From assembly GCA_031256995.1 (NCBI GenBank), contig JAIRPL010000025.1, forward strand, positions 1 through 51,314: a stretch of 51,314 bases of DNA, read 5' to 3'. Below the pieces are notes generated by a model. It saw only the letters and a list, made by a program, of their open reading frames with translations. It searched no databases and was not told the DNA's origin. The DNA comes from Puniceicoccales bacterium (lineage in GTDB: Bacteria; Verrucomicrobiota; Verrucomicrobiia; Opitutales; UBA953). Made by a program: the position numbers and the translations under genes. Shown here piece after piece: positions 18,071 through 30,600 of the stretch. The number at the start of each line of letters is the position of its first letter. Position 1 is the stretch's first letter.

Positions 18071-18412
18071 TTTTCAGGACATCATGGCAACCGGCCCTCA
18101 CCAGCCAAGCACAGAGTCGCCTTCCTCGCCTCATTCCAAACACAACCATCCCGCAGCCTCCGGTCCGCCACCGCAAACGACCACAAACATGAGGCACCAT
18201 TTTCCACGATCCACTTCCAACTTTGCGAACTCCGGCGGGGATCTCTCCAAGCCCCTTCAGCGCCAAAAGAGTACAAAACGTGAAGAATTTCCCAAAGGAT
18301 GTTTTCGCGAGCAATGCACCAGGTCCGCTGCCATCACGCACCGCAATGGCAGAAACTCCACCGCACAACGCGCGCCTTGGAGTGCGGAATTCCCGCGTCC
18401 AACGACGCCTTC
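18071..18412. other. Gap between metF and coaB, no gene seen
   Basis: This 342-base interval upstream of metF, downstream of coaB, holds only short frames without family features. It should carry the metF promoter. No riboswitch or terminator was identified by eye. Confidence 0.45.
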
Positions 18413-19054
18413 TCAGACGACTTGCGCGACAAGCCAGCGGGCGAGTTCGGACTTGAGGGCGGGGCCTTGCTCAAGGCACACCCCGTCGCGCCCAATGAGC
18501 ACGATGCGATTGGTCTCCGCCTCAAATGCGTTCTCACCGGAATCCCCGACACGCCCAACGCGATTGGCCACGATGTAATGCAGGTCTTTTTCGACAAGTT
18601 TCCGGCGCGCATAGGCCTCAATGTCCCGTGTTTCGGCGGCAAACCCAACAAGCACCTGCCCGGCGCGTTTTCGCGCGGAAAGTGTCTTCAGGATGTCCAC
18701 CGTCCGCTCAAAACGGGCAGTCGCCGGGACATCCTCCTTCTTCACTTTTTCAACGCAATAATCGGCAGGTCGAAAATCACATACCGCCGCCACCATGAAC
18801 AGGATGTCACATTCGTCAAAAATAGGACGGACACGCTCCAGCATTTCCTCGCTGGTGACAACGGCGTGGGCGCGCACCCCGGCGGGCACGGGCAGCCCCA
18901 CAGGGCCATGCACGAGATCCACAATGTGCCCGGCCTGCGCGGCGGCGGCGGCCACGGAAAACCCCATGCGCCCCGATGATGGGTTGCTGATGAAGCGAAC
19001 GGGGTCAAAAAACTCCCGCGTCGGGCCGGCCGTCACTAAAATTCTCTTCCGCAC
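18413..19054 (-). CDS. coaB: Phosphopantothenate--cysteine ligase (stand-alone CoaB)
   Basis: The 213-residue protein joins cysteine to 4'-phosphopantothenate in coenzyme A synthesis. It starts with the CoaB nucleotide-binding strand ILVTAGPTREFFDPVRF, has the NPSSGRMG loop (about 23-30), the AAVCDFRPADY segment with a following EKVKK lysine motif, and ends with the NAFEAETNRIVLIG strand. In most bacteria this domain is the C-terminal half of a bifunctional CoaBC. Here the decarboxylase half (CoaC) is absent upstream. The start is GTG at 19054. An ATG further upstream is in another frame. CoaC must be encoded elsewhere (inference). Confidence 0.9.
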   Translation of the reverse strand: MRKRILVTAGPTREFFDPVRFISNPSSGRMGFSVAAAAAQAGHIVDLVHGPVGLPVPAGVRAHAVVTSEEMLERVRPIFDECDILFMVAAVCDFRPADYCVEKVKKEDVPATARFERTVDILKTLSARKRAGQVLVGFAAETRDIEAYARRKLVEKDLHYIVANRVGRVGDSGENAFEAETNRIVLIGRDGVCLEQGPALKSELARWLVAQVV

Positions 19055-19537
19055 CGCCCGAGAAAAACAATTTCATCCTGAAAATTCCATATTTTTCTTG
19101 AAAACACACAAACTCCCGCACCTCTGCATATCCGCGCGCCCCATTCAGGGAAACGCTCCGTCCCCGCATGCCACAGAAGAAGGCGCCCGCAGAGCCGGAA
19201 AACGGCAAAATGCGCGTGCGGCGACATTTTCCGCAGTGACCGCCACCGGGAATGCGAAATGGAAAAACAGGGCATATTTTCCATTATCCAAGGCGGCATG
19301 CCGGCGACATGACACGAAGCGTGAACATGGCGTCGGGAAAGGGGTGAAGAGAAAGAAATCGGCGCCCAAGGAAAGCCCCCCGGGAGGGGATGCGTTGTGG
19401 CACGCGCACGAGGGAGGGGGGCCTTGGAGAAAACCACAACGGCCTCGCCCCCCCCCGGGCGCCATCCCAGAAAGATGCAACGCGGAATTCAGGGCTTCCG
19501 CGTCTTAAGAAGAGCGCCGGAGGGGTGCCTTGGCGGG
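19055..19537. other. Gap between coaB and sucC, no gene seen
   Basis: This 483-base interval lies downstream of sucC and upstream of coaB on the minus strand. SucD, which normally follows sucC, is not here. Overlapping open frames on both strands give Arg/Ala/Pro-rich translations without family features. Confidence 0.5.
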
Positions 19538-20737
19538 CTATGCGGCAAGCCGGACACGCTCGACGATTTTTTGGGCGGCATCCGCCATGCTGTCGCCAGA
19601 GATGAGCGTGGGCAGTTCCGCGGCGGCGGCGGCAAGGGTTTTTTTGCCATTGGCAACGTTGTTGCCCTCCAGACGGACGACTAACGGAAGCTTCAGCCCC
19701 ACGTCGCGCACGGCCGCGACAATGCCTTGGGCGATGACATCGCAATCCATGATGCCGCCAAAAATATTCACAAGAATGCCGCGCACATTCGGATCGCTCA
19801 GGATGATCTTGAAAGCCTCGGTGACGGCTTCGCGGCTGGCACTGCCGCCGACATCGAGAAAGTTCGCCGGCTCTCCGCCAAAGTGCTTGATGATGTCCAT
19901 CGTGGACATGGCCAGCCCCGCGCCATTGACCAGGCAGGCGATGTCGCCGTCCAAGGCGATGTAGCTGAGGTCGAACTTGTGCGCGGCAATCTCCTTGGGA
20001 TCCTCCTCGTTGAGGTCGCGCAGGGCGGCCACCTCGGGATGGCGGAAGAGGGCATTGTCGTCAAAACCCACCTTGGCATCCAAGGCGATAAGCTGGCCTT
20101 CGGTGGTGGTGGCAAGGGGGTTGATCTCGACAATGGAACAGTCCTTCTCCCAGAAAAGGTTGTAGAGGCCGGTGATCAGCCGTCCAAATTGCTTCAAAAG
20201 GTCCCCGTTGAAACCAAGCGCGAAGGCGACCTGCCGTTTTTGATAATCCTGAAGGCCGATGGCGGGATCGACGCGGACCTTGATGATTTTTTCGGGGGTC
20301 TTCGCGGCGACCTCCTCAATGGACATGCCTCCTTCGGTGGAGGCCACGATGACAGGACGCGAGGTGGCGCGGTCGAGAAGGATGGCCAGATAATACTCCT
20401 TCTCAATGCTGCTGGCCGTGTCGAAGTAGATGGTTTGCACCTTGCGCCCCGCAGGGCCGGTTTGCTTGGTGACGAGGGTGTTGCCAAGCATGGCCTCGGC
20501 GATGGCACGGGCCTCGGCCTTGCCCTTGGCGACCTTGACCCCCCCCTGGTATCCGTTCGTGAAAGTGCCCTTGCCACGCCCTCCCGCGTGAATCTGCGAC
20601 TTTACGACGATGACACCCTCGGGGAAGGTGGCGAGGGCGGTGTCAAATTCGGCGGCACTCCTGGCGGCGCAGCCTTTGGGCGCGGCGACGCCATACTGGG
20701 CGAAGAGCTGCTTTGCTTGGTATTCGTGAATGTTCAT
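19538..20737 (-). CDS. sucC: Succinate--CoA ligase (ADP-forming) subunit beta
   Basis: The 399-residue protein is the beta subunit of succinyl-CoA synthetase, which makes ATP from succinyl-CoA in the TCA cycle. It opens with the typical [17 protein letters not shown], has an ATP-grasp domain ([16 protein letters not shown] near 44-59), the [17 protein letters not shown] segment that binds metal and nucleotide, and the C-terminal CoA-ligase domain with the ILVNIFGGI loop. Length is standard. The alpha subunit gene sucD, usually directly downstream, is missing from the window. A GC-rich hairpin lies in the gap to frr upstream. Confidence 0.95.
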   Translation of the reverse strand: MNIHEYQAKQLFAQYGVAAPKGCAARSAAEFDTALATFPEGVIVVKSQIHAGGRGKGTFTNGYQGGVKVAKGKAEARAIAEAMLGNTLVTKQTGPAGRKVQTIYFDTASSIEKEYYLAILLDRATSRPVIVASTEGGMSIEEVAAKTPEKIIKVRVDPAIGLQDYQKRQVAFALGFNGDLLKQFGRLITGLYNLFWEKDCSIVEINPLATTTEGQLIALDAKVGFDDNALFRHPEVAALRDLNEEDPKEIAAHKFDLSYIALDGDIACLVNGAGLAMSTMDIIKHFGGEPANFLDVGGSASREAVTEAFKIILSDPNVRGILVNIFGGIMDCDVIAQGIVAAVRDVGLKLPLVVRLEGNNVANGKKTLAAAAAELPTLISGDSMADAAQKIVERVRLAA

Positions 20738-20817
20738 ATGGAGGGATGATGAAGAAAGTGAAGTGCGTGGATGGAGGTGTCAAAGGCGGGCCGGGCCGCG
20801 CGCGGCCAAGGGACCTT

Positions 20818-20860
20818 GCCCGCCCCGGCGGATGCCCGGAGGCACGCCGGGACGGCGGGC
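20818..20860. repeat. GC-rich imperfect hairpin between frr and sucC
   Basis: GCCCGCC-CCGGCG (20818-20830) pairs with CGCCGG-GAC-GGCGGGC (20845-20860) around a 14-base loop, with a 3-base bulge. It has no strong T-run. It may end frr transcription, act as a leader structure of sucC, or be a REP-like element. I cannot tell which. Confidence 0.45.
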
Positions 20861-20987
20861 GGCACGGCTTTTCATCGGCTGCCGCCGCGGCGCCGGCGGA
20901 GGGGCCGGTTTTTTCGCATTTTTGGCATGTGGAGGATTCTGTGGGCGGACGCCGCACCGCGAAATGGCGGGCAGGTTTCGGAATGGG

Positions 20988-21542
20988 CTAAATTTTTGTA
21001 AGGTCGGACTCCTTGGCCTTGAGGGCCTTGTCAATCTCGGCGATCCACTTGTCCGTGGCGGTCTGAACGTCCTTCTCGGCACGCTTGAGGTCGTCCTCGG
21101 ATATTTCCTTGGCGCCTTTTTTCAGGCTCTCAAGGGTTTCGCGACGAACATTGCGGACCCGCACCCGGCCTTCCTCGGCGAGGCGGTTGGCGACCTTGAC
21201 CAGCTCGGCACGGCGCTCGCCCGTCAATTCGGGGACGGGACAGCGGATGATGTTGCCTTGGGGGACGGGGTTGAAGCCGAGGTTCGCGGCCTGGATGCCC
21301 TGGACGATGTCCTTGGCGGCATTTTTGTCGAAAGGCTGGATGACAATGCTGCGGGCGTCGGGCGTGGAAATCGTGGCGACATCCTTGAGGCGCATCTGGG
21401 AACCGTAAATCTCGACAGTGACATTTTCGACCATTGAGGGCTGGGCCTTGCCCGTGTTGAGACCCGCAAACTCGTGGGCTGTGTGCTCAAAGGCCTGTTT
21501 CATGCCGGTGGTCCCGGCATTGAGAATCGTCTTGGTGTCCAT
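20988..21542 (-). CDS. frr: Ribosome recycling factor
   Basis: The 184-residue protein splits post-termination ribosomes together with EF-G. It shows the family's three-helix-bundle and beta-sandwich pattern: central strands VENVTVEIYGSQMRLKDVATIS and SIVIQPFDKNA, the RRAELVKVANRLAEEGRVRVRNVRRE helix with its Arg-rich end, and the final EIDKALKAKESDLTKI. The start at MDTKT (21542) gives the usual length. A longer frame would add 21 unlikely residues. The usual neighbour pyrH is absent, and the gene stands alone between sucC and the autotransporter gene. Confidence 0.95.
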   Translation of the reverse strand: MDTKTILNAGTTGMKQAFEHTAHEFAGLNTGKAQPSMVENVTVEIYGSQMRLKDVATISTPDARSIVIQPFDKNAAKDIVQGIQAANLGFNPVPQGNIIRCPVPELTGERRAELVKVANRLAEEGRVRVRNVRRETLESLKKGAKEISEDDLKRAEKDVQTATDKWIAEIDKALKAKESDLTKI

Positions 21543-21691
21543 GCTTGGTGGGATTGTTGGGACTGGATTAAAAAAACGCGCCTCCCGCAAGGGGGAGACA
21601 CGCATTTGTTACCCTGCCGCGCGGTCTTTGCAAGGGCGGGTTTGGCACGGGGAAAACCATCCTGCCGCGCCGCGCCCGCCACCCCGGCGCG

Positions 21692-24600
21692 TCAGAACCG
21701 CATCCGCCAGCCGGCGTTGAGGGACCACGGCACATCATACACCCTGCCCCAGCCCGTCTCATATTCGAAGTGAAGCTGGTGGGAGGCGTTCAGCTGCCAG
21801 CTCACGCCTGCGGCGACGCTGAGGCGGCCGCCGTCGGTGTTGGGCGACCTGTCGAGGCTGCTGCTCCCCTTGGAGGCGCTGACATTCGCGCCATAGGTGT
21901 CCTGCTCGTCGTAGGTCCCGCGCAGATAGGGCTGGAGACGCGCCCCGGACTGGAGCGTGAACGCGCGGGCAAGCGAGAAGGAGAGTCCCCAGCGCACGGT
22001 GAGCCCGTCCGTGATTTTCACGTGAATGGAGTCCGAGGTGTCGAAGCTCTTGCCATACTCGGCCGTGTAGGCCAGATGCGCGGCCGGCGTGAGGCTCCAT
22101 TTGGCCGGCAGGGCAAACGCCCACCCGACCTCAAGGCTCAGGCCAAGGCTGCTGCTGTTGTAATCTGCGGAGCTAAGGCCCTGGTTGTCGTGGATGACAA
22201 AGTCGCTGGCGGAATAGCGCGCCATGAGGACGCCATCCGCATAGAGACCCTTGGGATGGAGGTAGGTGGTGTAAACGCCAAGCGCCGGGCTGTCCGTGCT
22301 GCTTTTGGAACCATACCCGTCGGAGTGCCGGCGGCGGGCGCCTTGATAGCCGACAAACGCGCCAAGATGGATGGCGTGGCCGCCCTCGATCTCGAACGCA
22401 TGGTCGGCGCCGGCCTCCGCGCCGTATTGCTCCTCGGAGAACCGGGCGATCCCCTCCAGCTTGGCATTGGCGCGCAGGCCGTGGGCGCGAAACCAGAAAT
22501 GCTCCGTCGAGTCATCCTCGTTGCGCTTCGTGGCGGGCGGCTCAAGGCGCAAGTCGCCAAAACGCTTGGCAACGCTGTCCAGCTGGCTGAACCAGCCGGT
22601 GGCCTGCGAGGCGACTGTGGCGAGAATCCCCTGGATGGCGCTGCTGGGGGCGACGGCCCGCATGGTCGCGCCGCCCCGGTCCGGAATGTCGAATTGCGTA
22701 AGCCCGATGTTGAGGGGCTGCGCGAGCCGGATGTCGGCATCCGCCGCCAGCGGCAAGTCACCGGGGAGTTCCGGGCGGATCAGCTCAAAGGTGCTCTCCG
22801 GCGTGACGGCCTCCGCGTTGGCGATGCCGGTAATGATGAAATAGTGGGACCCGTCCACAAGGCCGCCGTGCACGACCTCGATGTGCGAGGAGAACGCGGG
22901 CGTGGCGGCATCCAGCGTGAGGCTGTAATAGCCCGGCGCGCCGGTGGCGGCATTGGAAAGGTTCTCGACAAGCAGTTTCCCGTTGTCGCTCGCAAAGGTG
23001 ACAAGGCCGCTGTTGCGGAAATTTCCGCGCACCTCAAGCCGGTTGCGGATGTTGTCTATGGCAAGGCTGGCGCCGGCATGATTGTCCGCGCCGCCATGAA
23101 GAATGCCGCGCACATTCGCCGCGCCCCGGTTGTCAAGGAAGCCGCGCACGGCCCCCGTGGTTTCAAGGCGGGTGCCCTGCGCGGTCGTGGCCGAGCCGTT
23201 GATGTCGCCTGTGATGCTCGCGGAGCCGCCCGCGAGCACAAGACTGCCCGCCAGCCCCGCGCGGGCCTCAAGCGCCGCCGAGGCGTCCCCGGATGTGCCG
23301 CTGCGAAGCGTCCAGCCCTCGCCCTGCAGCGCGGTGGCAAGCGTGCCGCCCTGCCGCAGATCGAGGATCTTCCCCGCGGCGATCTCGACGCGCGATGACG
23401 CGCCGGCAAGCACCAGCGGGGTGTCTATCGTCGCATCGGCAAGGAAACGCACCGAGCCGGAGATGGAGGCCTCGCCAATGACAATGGCGGGCGCGCCGGC
23501 ATTGTCGGCGGCGGCCCGGACGGCGCCAGCCCCGGTGCCCGCGGCGGCGGGGGCGAACTCCACCAAACCGCCGGCGGGGACGCTCAGCTTCGCCAGACGG
23601 ATCCCGCTCCCGGAGAAACGGACCGTCCCGGCTCCCGTGAACAGGCCGCCCACGGCGGCGTCCGCCAGGAATTCCGCGCTGGATCCGCGCTCGACAGCCA
23701 GCGCCCCCGCGTGGGCGAGGGTGCCGGAGACACGCAGCAGGCCCGTGCCGCGCTGGATGATGGAACCGCCAAGGGTGGACACCGGCGCGAGCAGCCCGCC
23801 CGGCGCCACGGCCGCGAACGTGCCGCCGCCAACCACGCCGGAAAGCTCCTGCTCGTACACGGTGTCAAAAATGACGCTGCCCGCCGCCTCGACGCGAAGC
23901 GCGCCACCGTAATTGCCCGCTGGGCTGGCGCCAAGCGGCACGGCCTTGGAGCCGAGCAGGCCGTTGACGACAAGCGAGCCGTTGCGGACGACGGTCGGAC
24001 CGGAATAGGTGTTTTTCGCGGCAAGCACCAGCGTCCCCACGCCGGTCTTCTCGAGACTCCGCCCATCCCAGAGAAGGAACTGGCCGGGCGCCTCGGCCCG
24101 ATCCGAAAGCACGGCGGCGAGGGTGAATTCCCTGGCGACCTCAAAGCTCCCGTGGGCACGGTCAAGGCTTCCGGCGGCATTGACGCTGCCATCGTACCAG
24201 GCGAGTCCGGCGGTGACGACCACATGGCGGTCGGCAAGGCCGCGCTCAATCTGGACGGTCGCAAAATTCTGCGCCGTCGCGCCACCGACGGCATAATGCG
24301 CGGGGAAGGCGCCGGCGGCGATGGGCGAGCGGGTCTCGATGAGGGTGAGGCGCAGCGGGTCGCCGATGGCCGTCGTCCCGTCGTAGAAGCCCGTGATGTC
24401 AAGCGAGGCGGAGGGGGCGAAGGCCAGCGTGTCCACCACCACCGTCGGCCCCGCGGAGCTGAGCGGGATGGAAAGCGTGCCCGCCGAAACCGTGAAAGTG
24501 TTCTCAATCACCAGCGGCGCGGCGGCGGTCAGGCCGGTGAAGGAAAGCGTGCCGCCGTCCGTCGCGCCCTCAAGGCCGCCCTTGGCAAGATTGGCAACCC

Positions 24601-27600
24601 CCTCAAGGCGTCCGGCGATCACGCCGGCGTTGACCGTCAGGTCGCGCCCGTCGGGGATCGCGCCATCAGGCGCGGCGCCGGGGGCCGCGGAGAATGCGAA
24701 CGAGGCTCCCGGCGCGACATTCAGCTGCCTGAAGACCTGCGGGGCGGAGGCCGTGAGCGCGCCGGCGTCGGCGGCAACCGTCACGCCCGCGCTTTGCGCG
24801 AGGGCATCCGGGACGCTCAGGTGCAGGGCGGCCCCGCCGTGAAGCGTGGTCGTGCCGGAATGCGTCGTGGCGGCGGCAAGCGTGAACAGGGCCTCGGGCT
24901 TCGCGTTCGGGACACCGGCGGCGGCAAACGCCCCGAAGGCCAGCGGCCCCGTGCCGGATATCACGCCGCTCCAGCCAACCGGCCCGGAGGCAAGCAGCGC
25001 GCCGCCATCCCGCCCAAGATCCCACGCGGCGCCATAGGCCGTGCCGGTGAGCCGCAGGGAGGCATCCGCGCCATCAAGCATCCTCCGGCCCGCGCCAAGG
25101 GCGCCATCATCCGCGAACTCCAGCGCTCCCGAACGGACAATTGTCTCGCCGCCAAAATGGTTCAGCGCGGGGGCGAGGCGGAGAACCCCGGAGCCGTCCT
25201 TCACAAGGGCGCTGGAGGCGTCGCCCTCAAGCACGCCAAGGATCTCCCCGGCGCCGACGGACAGCGTCGAGGAGGCAAGGCGCAGCGTGGCGGACGCGGA
25301 GACGCCCAGGCTGGCGGCACGCTGCCCGCCGCCATCGGCGACGAGCGTGCCGTCACGCAATGCGACAAGGCTCGCGGAGGCCAGCGCGTCGGAGGCCGAA
25401 AGCCGCAGCACGGGGGCAAGGCCGGCGCCGCCAAGCGTGAACACGCCAAGGTTTTTAACAGGGCGGGAAATCTCGCTTTGCGTCTCCACCCCGCCAAGCA
25501 CGGTGAGGTCCGCCCCTCCAAAATCAACCGAGGCGCCGGAATTCTCAGCCGCCGGGAGCACCGTCAACGCGGCGACGGACTGGTTCTCGCCTGTCGCGAG
25601 CGAGCCGCCGGGCGCGATCACAAGGCGCGAGGCGGCGGCCAGCGCATCCACGGTCTCGATGGAAAGCAGGCCGGACTCCACGGTGGCCTCGCCCGCCAGC
25701 AGGAGCGGCGTGCCCACGACAAGCGTGCCGCCACCGTTCTTCGTGAACGCGGCGGCCTTGAACACCCCGGAGAGGGCGCCCGAGCCGACGGTGGCGGCGA
25801 AGGCGGCGGAATCAAAGAAGGCCCCCTGCTCCAAATGCAGGCTGCCGAAGGACTGGGCGGCGGCGGCCTTGAGCGTGGCCTTGCTTTTCACGACGACGCC
25901 GGCCGCGCCGGCCAGGGCATCCACGGTGTCAAGAAGGAAGCTGGGGGCCGGGGCGGCGACACCGCCGCCCACGGTCACAACGCCGGCGTTCCGGAGGGGC
26001 GAGGCAAGCGCGCCCGCCGAGTCGCCCCCGGAGGCGTTCACGCCACGGAGAGCCAGGTCCATTCCGCCAAGATCAGCAATCACCCCGTTTGCCAGGGTGA
26101 GGGCGCCGAGGGTCTGGCTCGCGGCAAATCCCAGGGATCCGCCATCAAGGATTTCCACGGAAACATTGGCGGAAAGGGCGTCCCCGGCGTCCAACGCGAG
26201 GTGCGAACCCTGGCCGCCGACGCTCACGCGGGCGCCCGCCGCCGTGATCGCGCCGGGCGCGCCGACCGCGAGCCGGCCGCCGTCGCGCACCAGCACCGAG
26301 GCGCTGCCGGCGAGGGCGTCGGGCGCCGCCAGTTCCAATGCGGCCCCCGCGCCGGAGACCGTCGTGGACCCGGAGAAGGTGTTCGCCTTGTCGAGCACGG
26401 CCTTGCCGGTGACGGACAGGGAACCGTTGCCGGCAATGGCCGGGCCGAGCACGCCCCGCTCGGCGAAGTCAAGGCGCACGGAGGCCGTGAGGCCGTTGCC
26501 CGGGGCGAGGATGATCGCGGAACTTGCCGCGGTGGCCCCAGCCGTGCCGAGCGCGAGGGTGCCGCCCTGCACCCATGTCGCGCCGCGATAGGTGTTGGAC
26601 CGGCCCTCGGTGGTGGTGAGGTAGAATTCGCCGTCGCCTGTCTTGCTTATCCCGGCATCGGCAGGGCCGGACGCCGACCCGGTGACCGGGGAGGCAAGGC
26701 GCGCGCCGGTGCCGCCGCCAACCAGGTCCACACCCGCGCCGGCGGCAAGCTCGATGCCCGCAAGGCCGGCGGTGCACAACGCGCCGCCCGTGGCATCCAA
26801 CGTGATACGGGCATTGTTTCCGACGCGCACGGGCAGGGCGGACGAAACCGCCCCGGAAAATCCCACGGTGGCCGAGTCCGCGAGGATCAAGCCGCCGTTC
26901 TCCAAGGTGGTTGCGGGGCCGGTTTGAATGGTGAAATCACCGTTGAAAACGGCTCCGCCCGCGATCTCGACACGGGCAAAGTCGATATCCACGTCAAACG
27001 TGGCGGACGCTCCGCTTGCGATGCGGAGAAGGTCCCCGGCGCCACCCGCGCCCCCAAGGCCAATGCCCGCGAGTTTCGCGCGGGAGCCATCCCCGGCATC
27101 ATCCGCCGAGCCAAAGACATAGGCGCCGCCGCTCACGGTCAGCGATTTCACAAAAAGGCCGCCTTCGGCATTGGAGACGTTGACGCGCCGCGCCAGCGCC
27201 TCACTTCCGCCAAAGGCGGGGTCCGTGCTGGCGGGGGCGCCGCCAAAGGTCACGGCGTCACCGTTCAAGAACCGCTGCCTGGTGAACTGCGCGTTTTCGG
27301 AGAGCGAGAGCCAGCTCAGGTCGTTGCTGGCGGCCCAGCGGACGGGCTGCGCGTTTTCGGGGCCGCGGCTGTTCCATTGCAGGTCGAGCGCCCCGGTCGT
27401 CTTCGTGTTCAAAATCAACTGCCCGCCCTGCTGCTCGAGCGTGGCGGAAAGGCGGTCGCTGTCGCTCAGGCTCACGCCCCTGTATTTGAAATTCGCCGTG
27501 GCAAGGATGCCGGGATCGGTTGTCAGCGTCCCCGTGGCCTCAAGCACGGGGTGGCTTCCCTCCTTCCAGCCGCCCTCGGAGACCGCCCCCGAGGAGCCGT

Positions 27601-30600
27601 AGGCCGAGATGTCAATCACAGGGGAGGGGGCGGTGCCGTCGGTGCCGTAAACGGCATCGCCCACCACCTTGAGAAGTGACGCGCTGGTGCCGCCGGTGCG
27701 GGTGTCACGAAGGGAGACACGCAGCACCACGCCGTTCAGGTCAAGGGTTCCCCCGCCCGGCAGCTCGATGGTGAGGGTTTCAGGCGTGTCGTTTTCCGGC
27801 ACCGGGAGGGGGTCGTCGGACGAATACCGCGGCAGGGTTCCCGCCGAAAGAATCGCGCCATGGGAGAGGGTCAGCGCGCCCACCATGCCCGTGCCCGCCA
27901 AGGCCGCGCCCGCCCCGATGCTGGCGGAACCCAGGATGGTGCCCTCACCGATGAGCAGGGTGCCGGAGCGGATCTCCACGGGCGCCGAGACAATCCCGGC
28001 GTGCGTCAACTCCAGCACGGAGAGGCGCTCCAGGGACAAGGCCGTGGCAACATCCTCTTTCACAATTCCCACGCCATCCACGGGGCCGGCGAGCACCTGC
28101 CAGGCGTTCTCACCAAGCTTGAAGAGCACGGAGCCGGCGGCTCCATCGGGAAGGATGGCGCCCGTGAAAGTGTTTTTGCCATCGGCCCGGGCGCCGAGCG
28201 GGGTCTCGACGGAAAATTCGCCGCCAGCGGACACTTTCAACGACCCGGAAAAGCCCGTGGCATCGGCCGTGGCGTCAAGAACGAGGCGCGAGGCGCCGGT
28301 TTTCGACAAAACGCCGCCCCCGGAAAGGCCGCCCGCGAGCACCTGCGTCCCCGACGAGGCGGCGAAACCGGCCGTGGCGCCCGGCGAGATCGCAATCGCG
28401 CCGGAAAAGACGTTCGCCCCGGCGGAGGGCGCGCCAAGAAGGGCCTGGAACGCAACACTGCCCTCCGACACAAACCAGTCGCCCGCGAAGGCCGTGGCGT
28501 CGGCGTTCACGCCAACGCGCAGTTCCCCGGCGGATCCTTTTTCGACGCGGGAGGTGGCCGCCGTGTCAAGGACTCCATCCAGCGTCTGCGTGCCCGCGGC
28601 GGAAAAGAGCAGCCGCGCGCCGGCGTCGAGGGTGATGCCTCCCGCGAAATTCCCGGAGGCCCCGAGTCGTGTCGCGACCTCAAGCGTCCCCGCGCCGGAG
28701 GGCACGAGCAACGTCCCGATGAAGCTCGCCGAGTCCCCGCTGATTTTCAACCCGCCGGCTCCGACGGGCTGCAGCGTCCCGAATCCGGAGATGCCCGCCG
28801 TGAATTGCAGCGGGTATGCGCCGGCGTCCACGCTGACGGCGCCGCCTCCGAGGATGACGGGGCGTGCGATGGCGGTCTGCGCGTCGACCACCAAGCCGCC
28901 GCCGTTGAGCGTGAGCGTGGCCCCGGGGGCGCCGCTGGCGTCATAGGCGGCGCCAAGGTTGCGGTCGCTGGTGATTTGCAGGATGCCGGCATGGAGGGTG
29001 GTGCCGCCGTCGTGGGTGTTCTGCCCGGAAAGCACAAGCGTGCCGGTGCCATTTTTCACGAGCGAGCCGCCGCTGCCGGAGATCACGCCCGCGAAGGTGC
29101 CGTCGCCATCCTGCGAGGTGGCATCCGTGCCGATTTGCAGGGAACTCGAGCCAAGCTCGATCACGGGGGCGCCGGACGTGGAATCCGTCCCTTCGATGGC
29201 GCGGACGCGCACGCCGCCGGTGCCGGAAATGTCAAAGGTGGTCCCCGCCCCAAGGCGCAGGAGCGAGGAGTTGTCGATCGAGCCGGAACCCGCGAGCGCG
29301 AGCACGCCCTTGGCGACAATGGTCTGGCCCGCGTAGGTGGAGGGGCCGGTGAGCCGCAGGGTGCCCTCGCCCTGCTTGGTGAGGCCGGAGAAGGCGTCCA
29401 TCCCGGAGATCCCCCCGGAGAGGACGACGGTCTGCCCGTTTGTGTCAAACCCGCCGCCGCCGGTGCCAAGGCGGAGCCGGCCGCCGACGGAGATGTCCTG
29501 GACGCTGCCAGCCTCCCAGCGCAGTCCCCCGCCATTTTTCAGGAGGATTTCGCCGGTGGAGCCAAGCCCGTTGTCCGCAAACGAGAGCACGCCTCCGTTG
29601 ACGGATGTGCCGCCGGTGTAGGAGTTGGCGCCGCGCAGGACCAGGGTGCCAAGGCCGTCCTTGGTGAGGGTCCTGCCATCCCACCCCAGCTGGGCCGTGA
29701 ATTGCGGGTCTGCGATGGTGCGGTCGGCCAGATCCTCCAGGACAGTGAACGAGACCTGGGCGGGGATGGTGAATGTCCCGTGGGCATGGGTGCGGAGGCT
29801 GGCGTCGGTGCTGCTGACGCGCGCGTCATTCCACGAGGTGAGAAAGGCCACGATGACAGACTTTGAATCGGCCGAAAGCTGGACGGCGGCGTTGAGATAC
29901 CGCGCGATGGAGGGCGCGCTGTCCGGGAAGGAATCGAAAAGATTGTTGACGGGCAGCGGGCCGGCGATGGCGGCGTCCGATGTCAGCAGGACAAGGCTGC
30001 TCGTCGACTCCATGGTTTTGTTGCCAACGAGGTGGATGCGCGTGCCCGTGGCATTGACGGAAAAACTGCCGACGTGGAGCGGGAGCGTCGTGGCAAAGGC
30101 GGAAAACCGGATGTCCCCGGCGTTGACGGTGAGCGCGCCGCCAAGGGTCGTGGTCCCGGTGGCGCCCGTGAAATCCAGCGCGCCCCCCGCCGGGGTGCCG
30201 TCGGAGTTTTTGGTGAGATTGTTCACGCCAAGCAGGCCCGTGGTGGCGTCATTGCCCGAGATGAAAAGATTCTCCAGCGCGAGGTTCCGGTTGGCGGCAT
30301 TGCCGTCCGTGAACGCCAGCCTGCCTCCCGCGCCGATGGTCACATCGCCAAAACTCTGGGAGACGGCGCTGTTGATGGCGGAGTTCGCGCCGGAGACGGC
30401 AACGTCAGGCGCGGCGCCGGCCGGGCCGCTGACGGCCTTTGAAATCGCCATGACGCCGCCGGTTGTGGCGGAAAGGAGGCCGATCCGGACATTCGCGGGG
30501 GCGGAGGGGGAGAGATTCAACGTCCCGGCGCTCACCGCGAGGGTGCCCACATCGGCGTTCGCGGGTTCGAAATGCAGCGTGCCGCCGGCGGCCTCGACAC

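Noticed and set aside
18071-18412. A possible SAM or SAH riboswitch ahead of metF
   Set aside because: No conserved core could be recognised by eye. A covariance search would settle it.
23711-27679. A 1322-codon open frame antisense to the autotransporter, with several others of 400-670 codons nearby
   Set aside because: These mirror the GC-rich, repetitive codons of the autotransporter. Translations are Arg/Gly/Glu-rich, lack family motifs and do not end in a domain boundary, while the minus-strand frame has a signal, repeats and a barrel.
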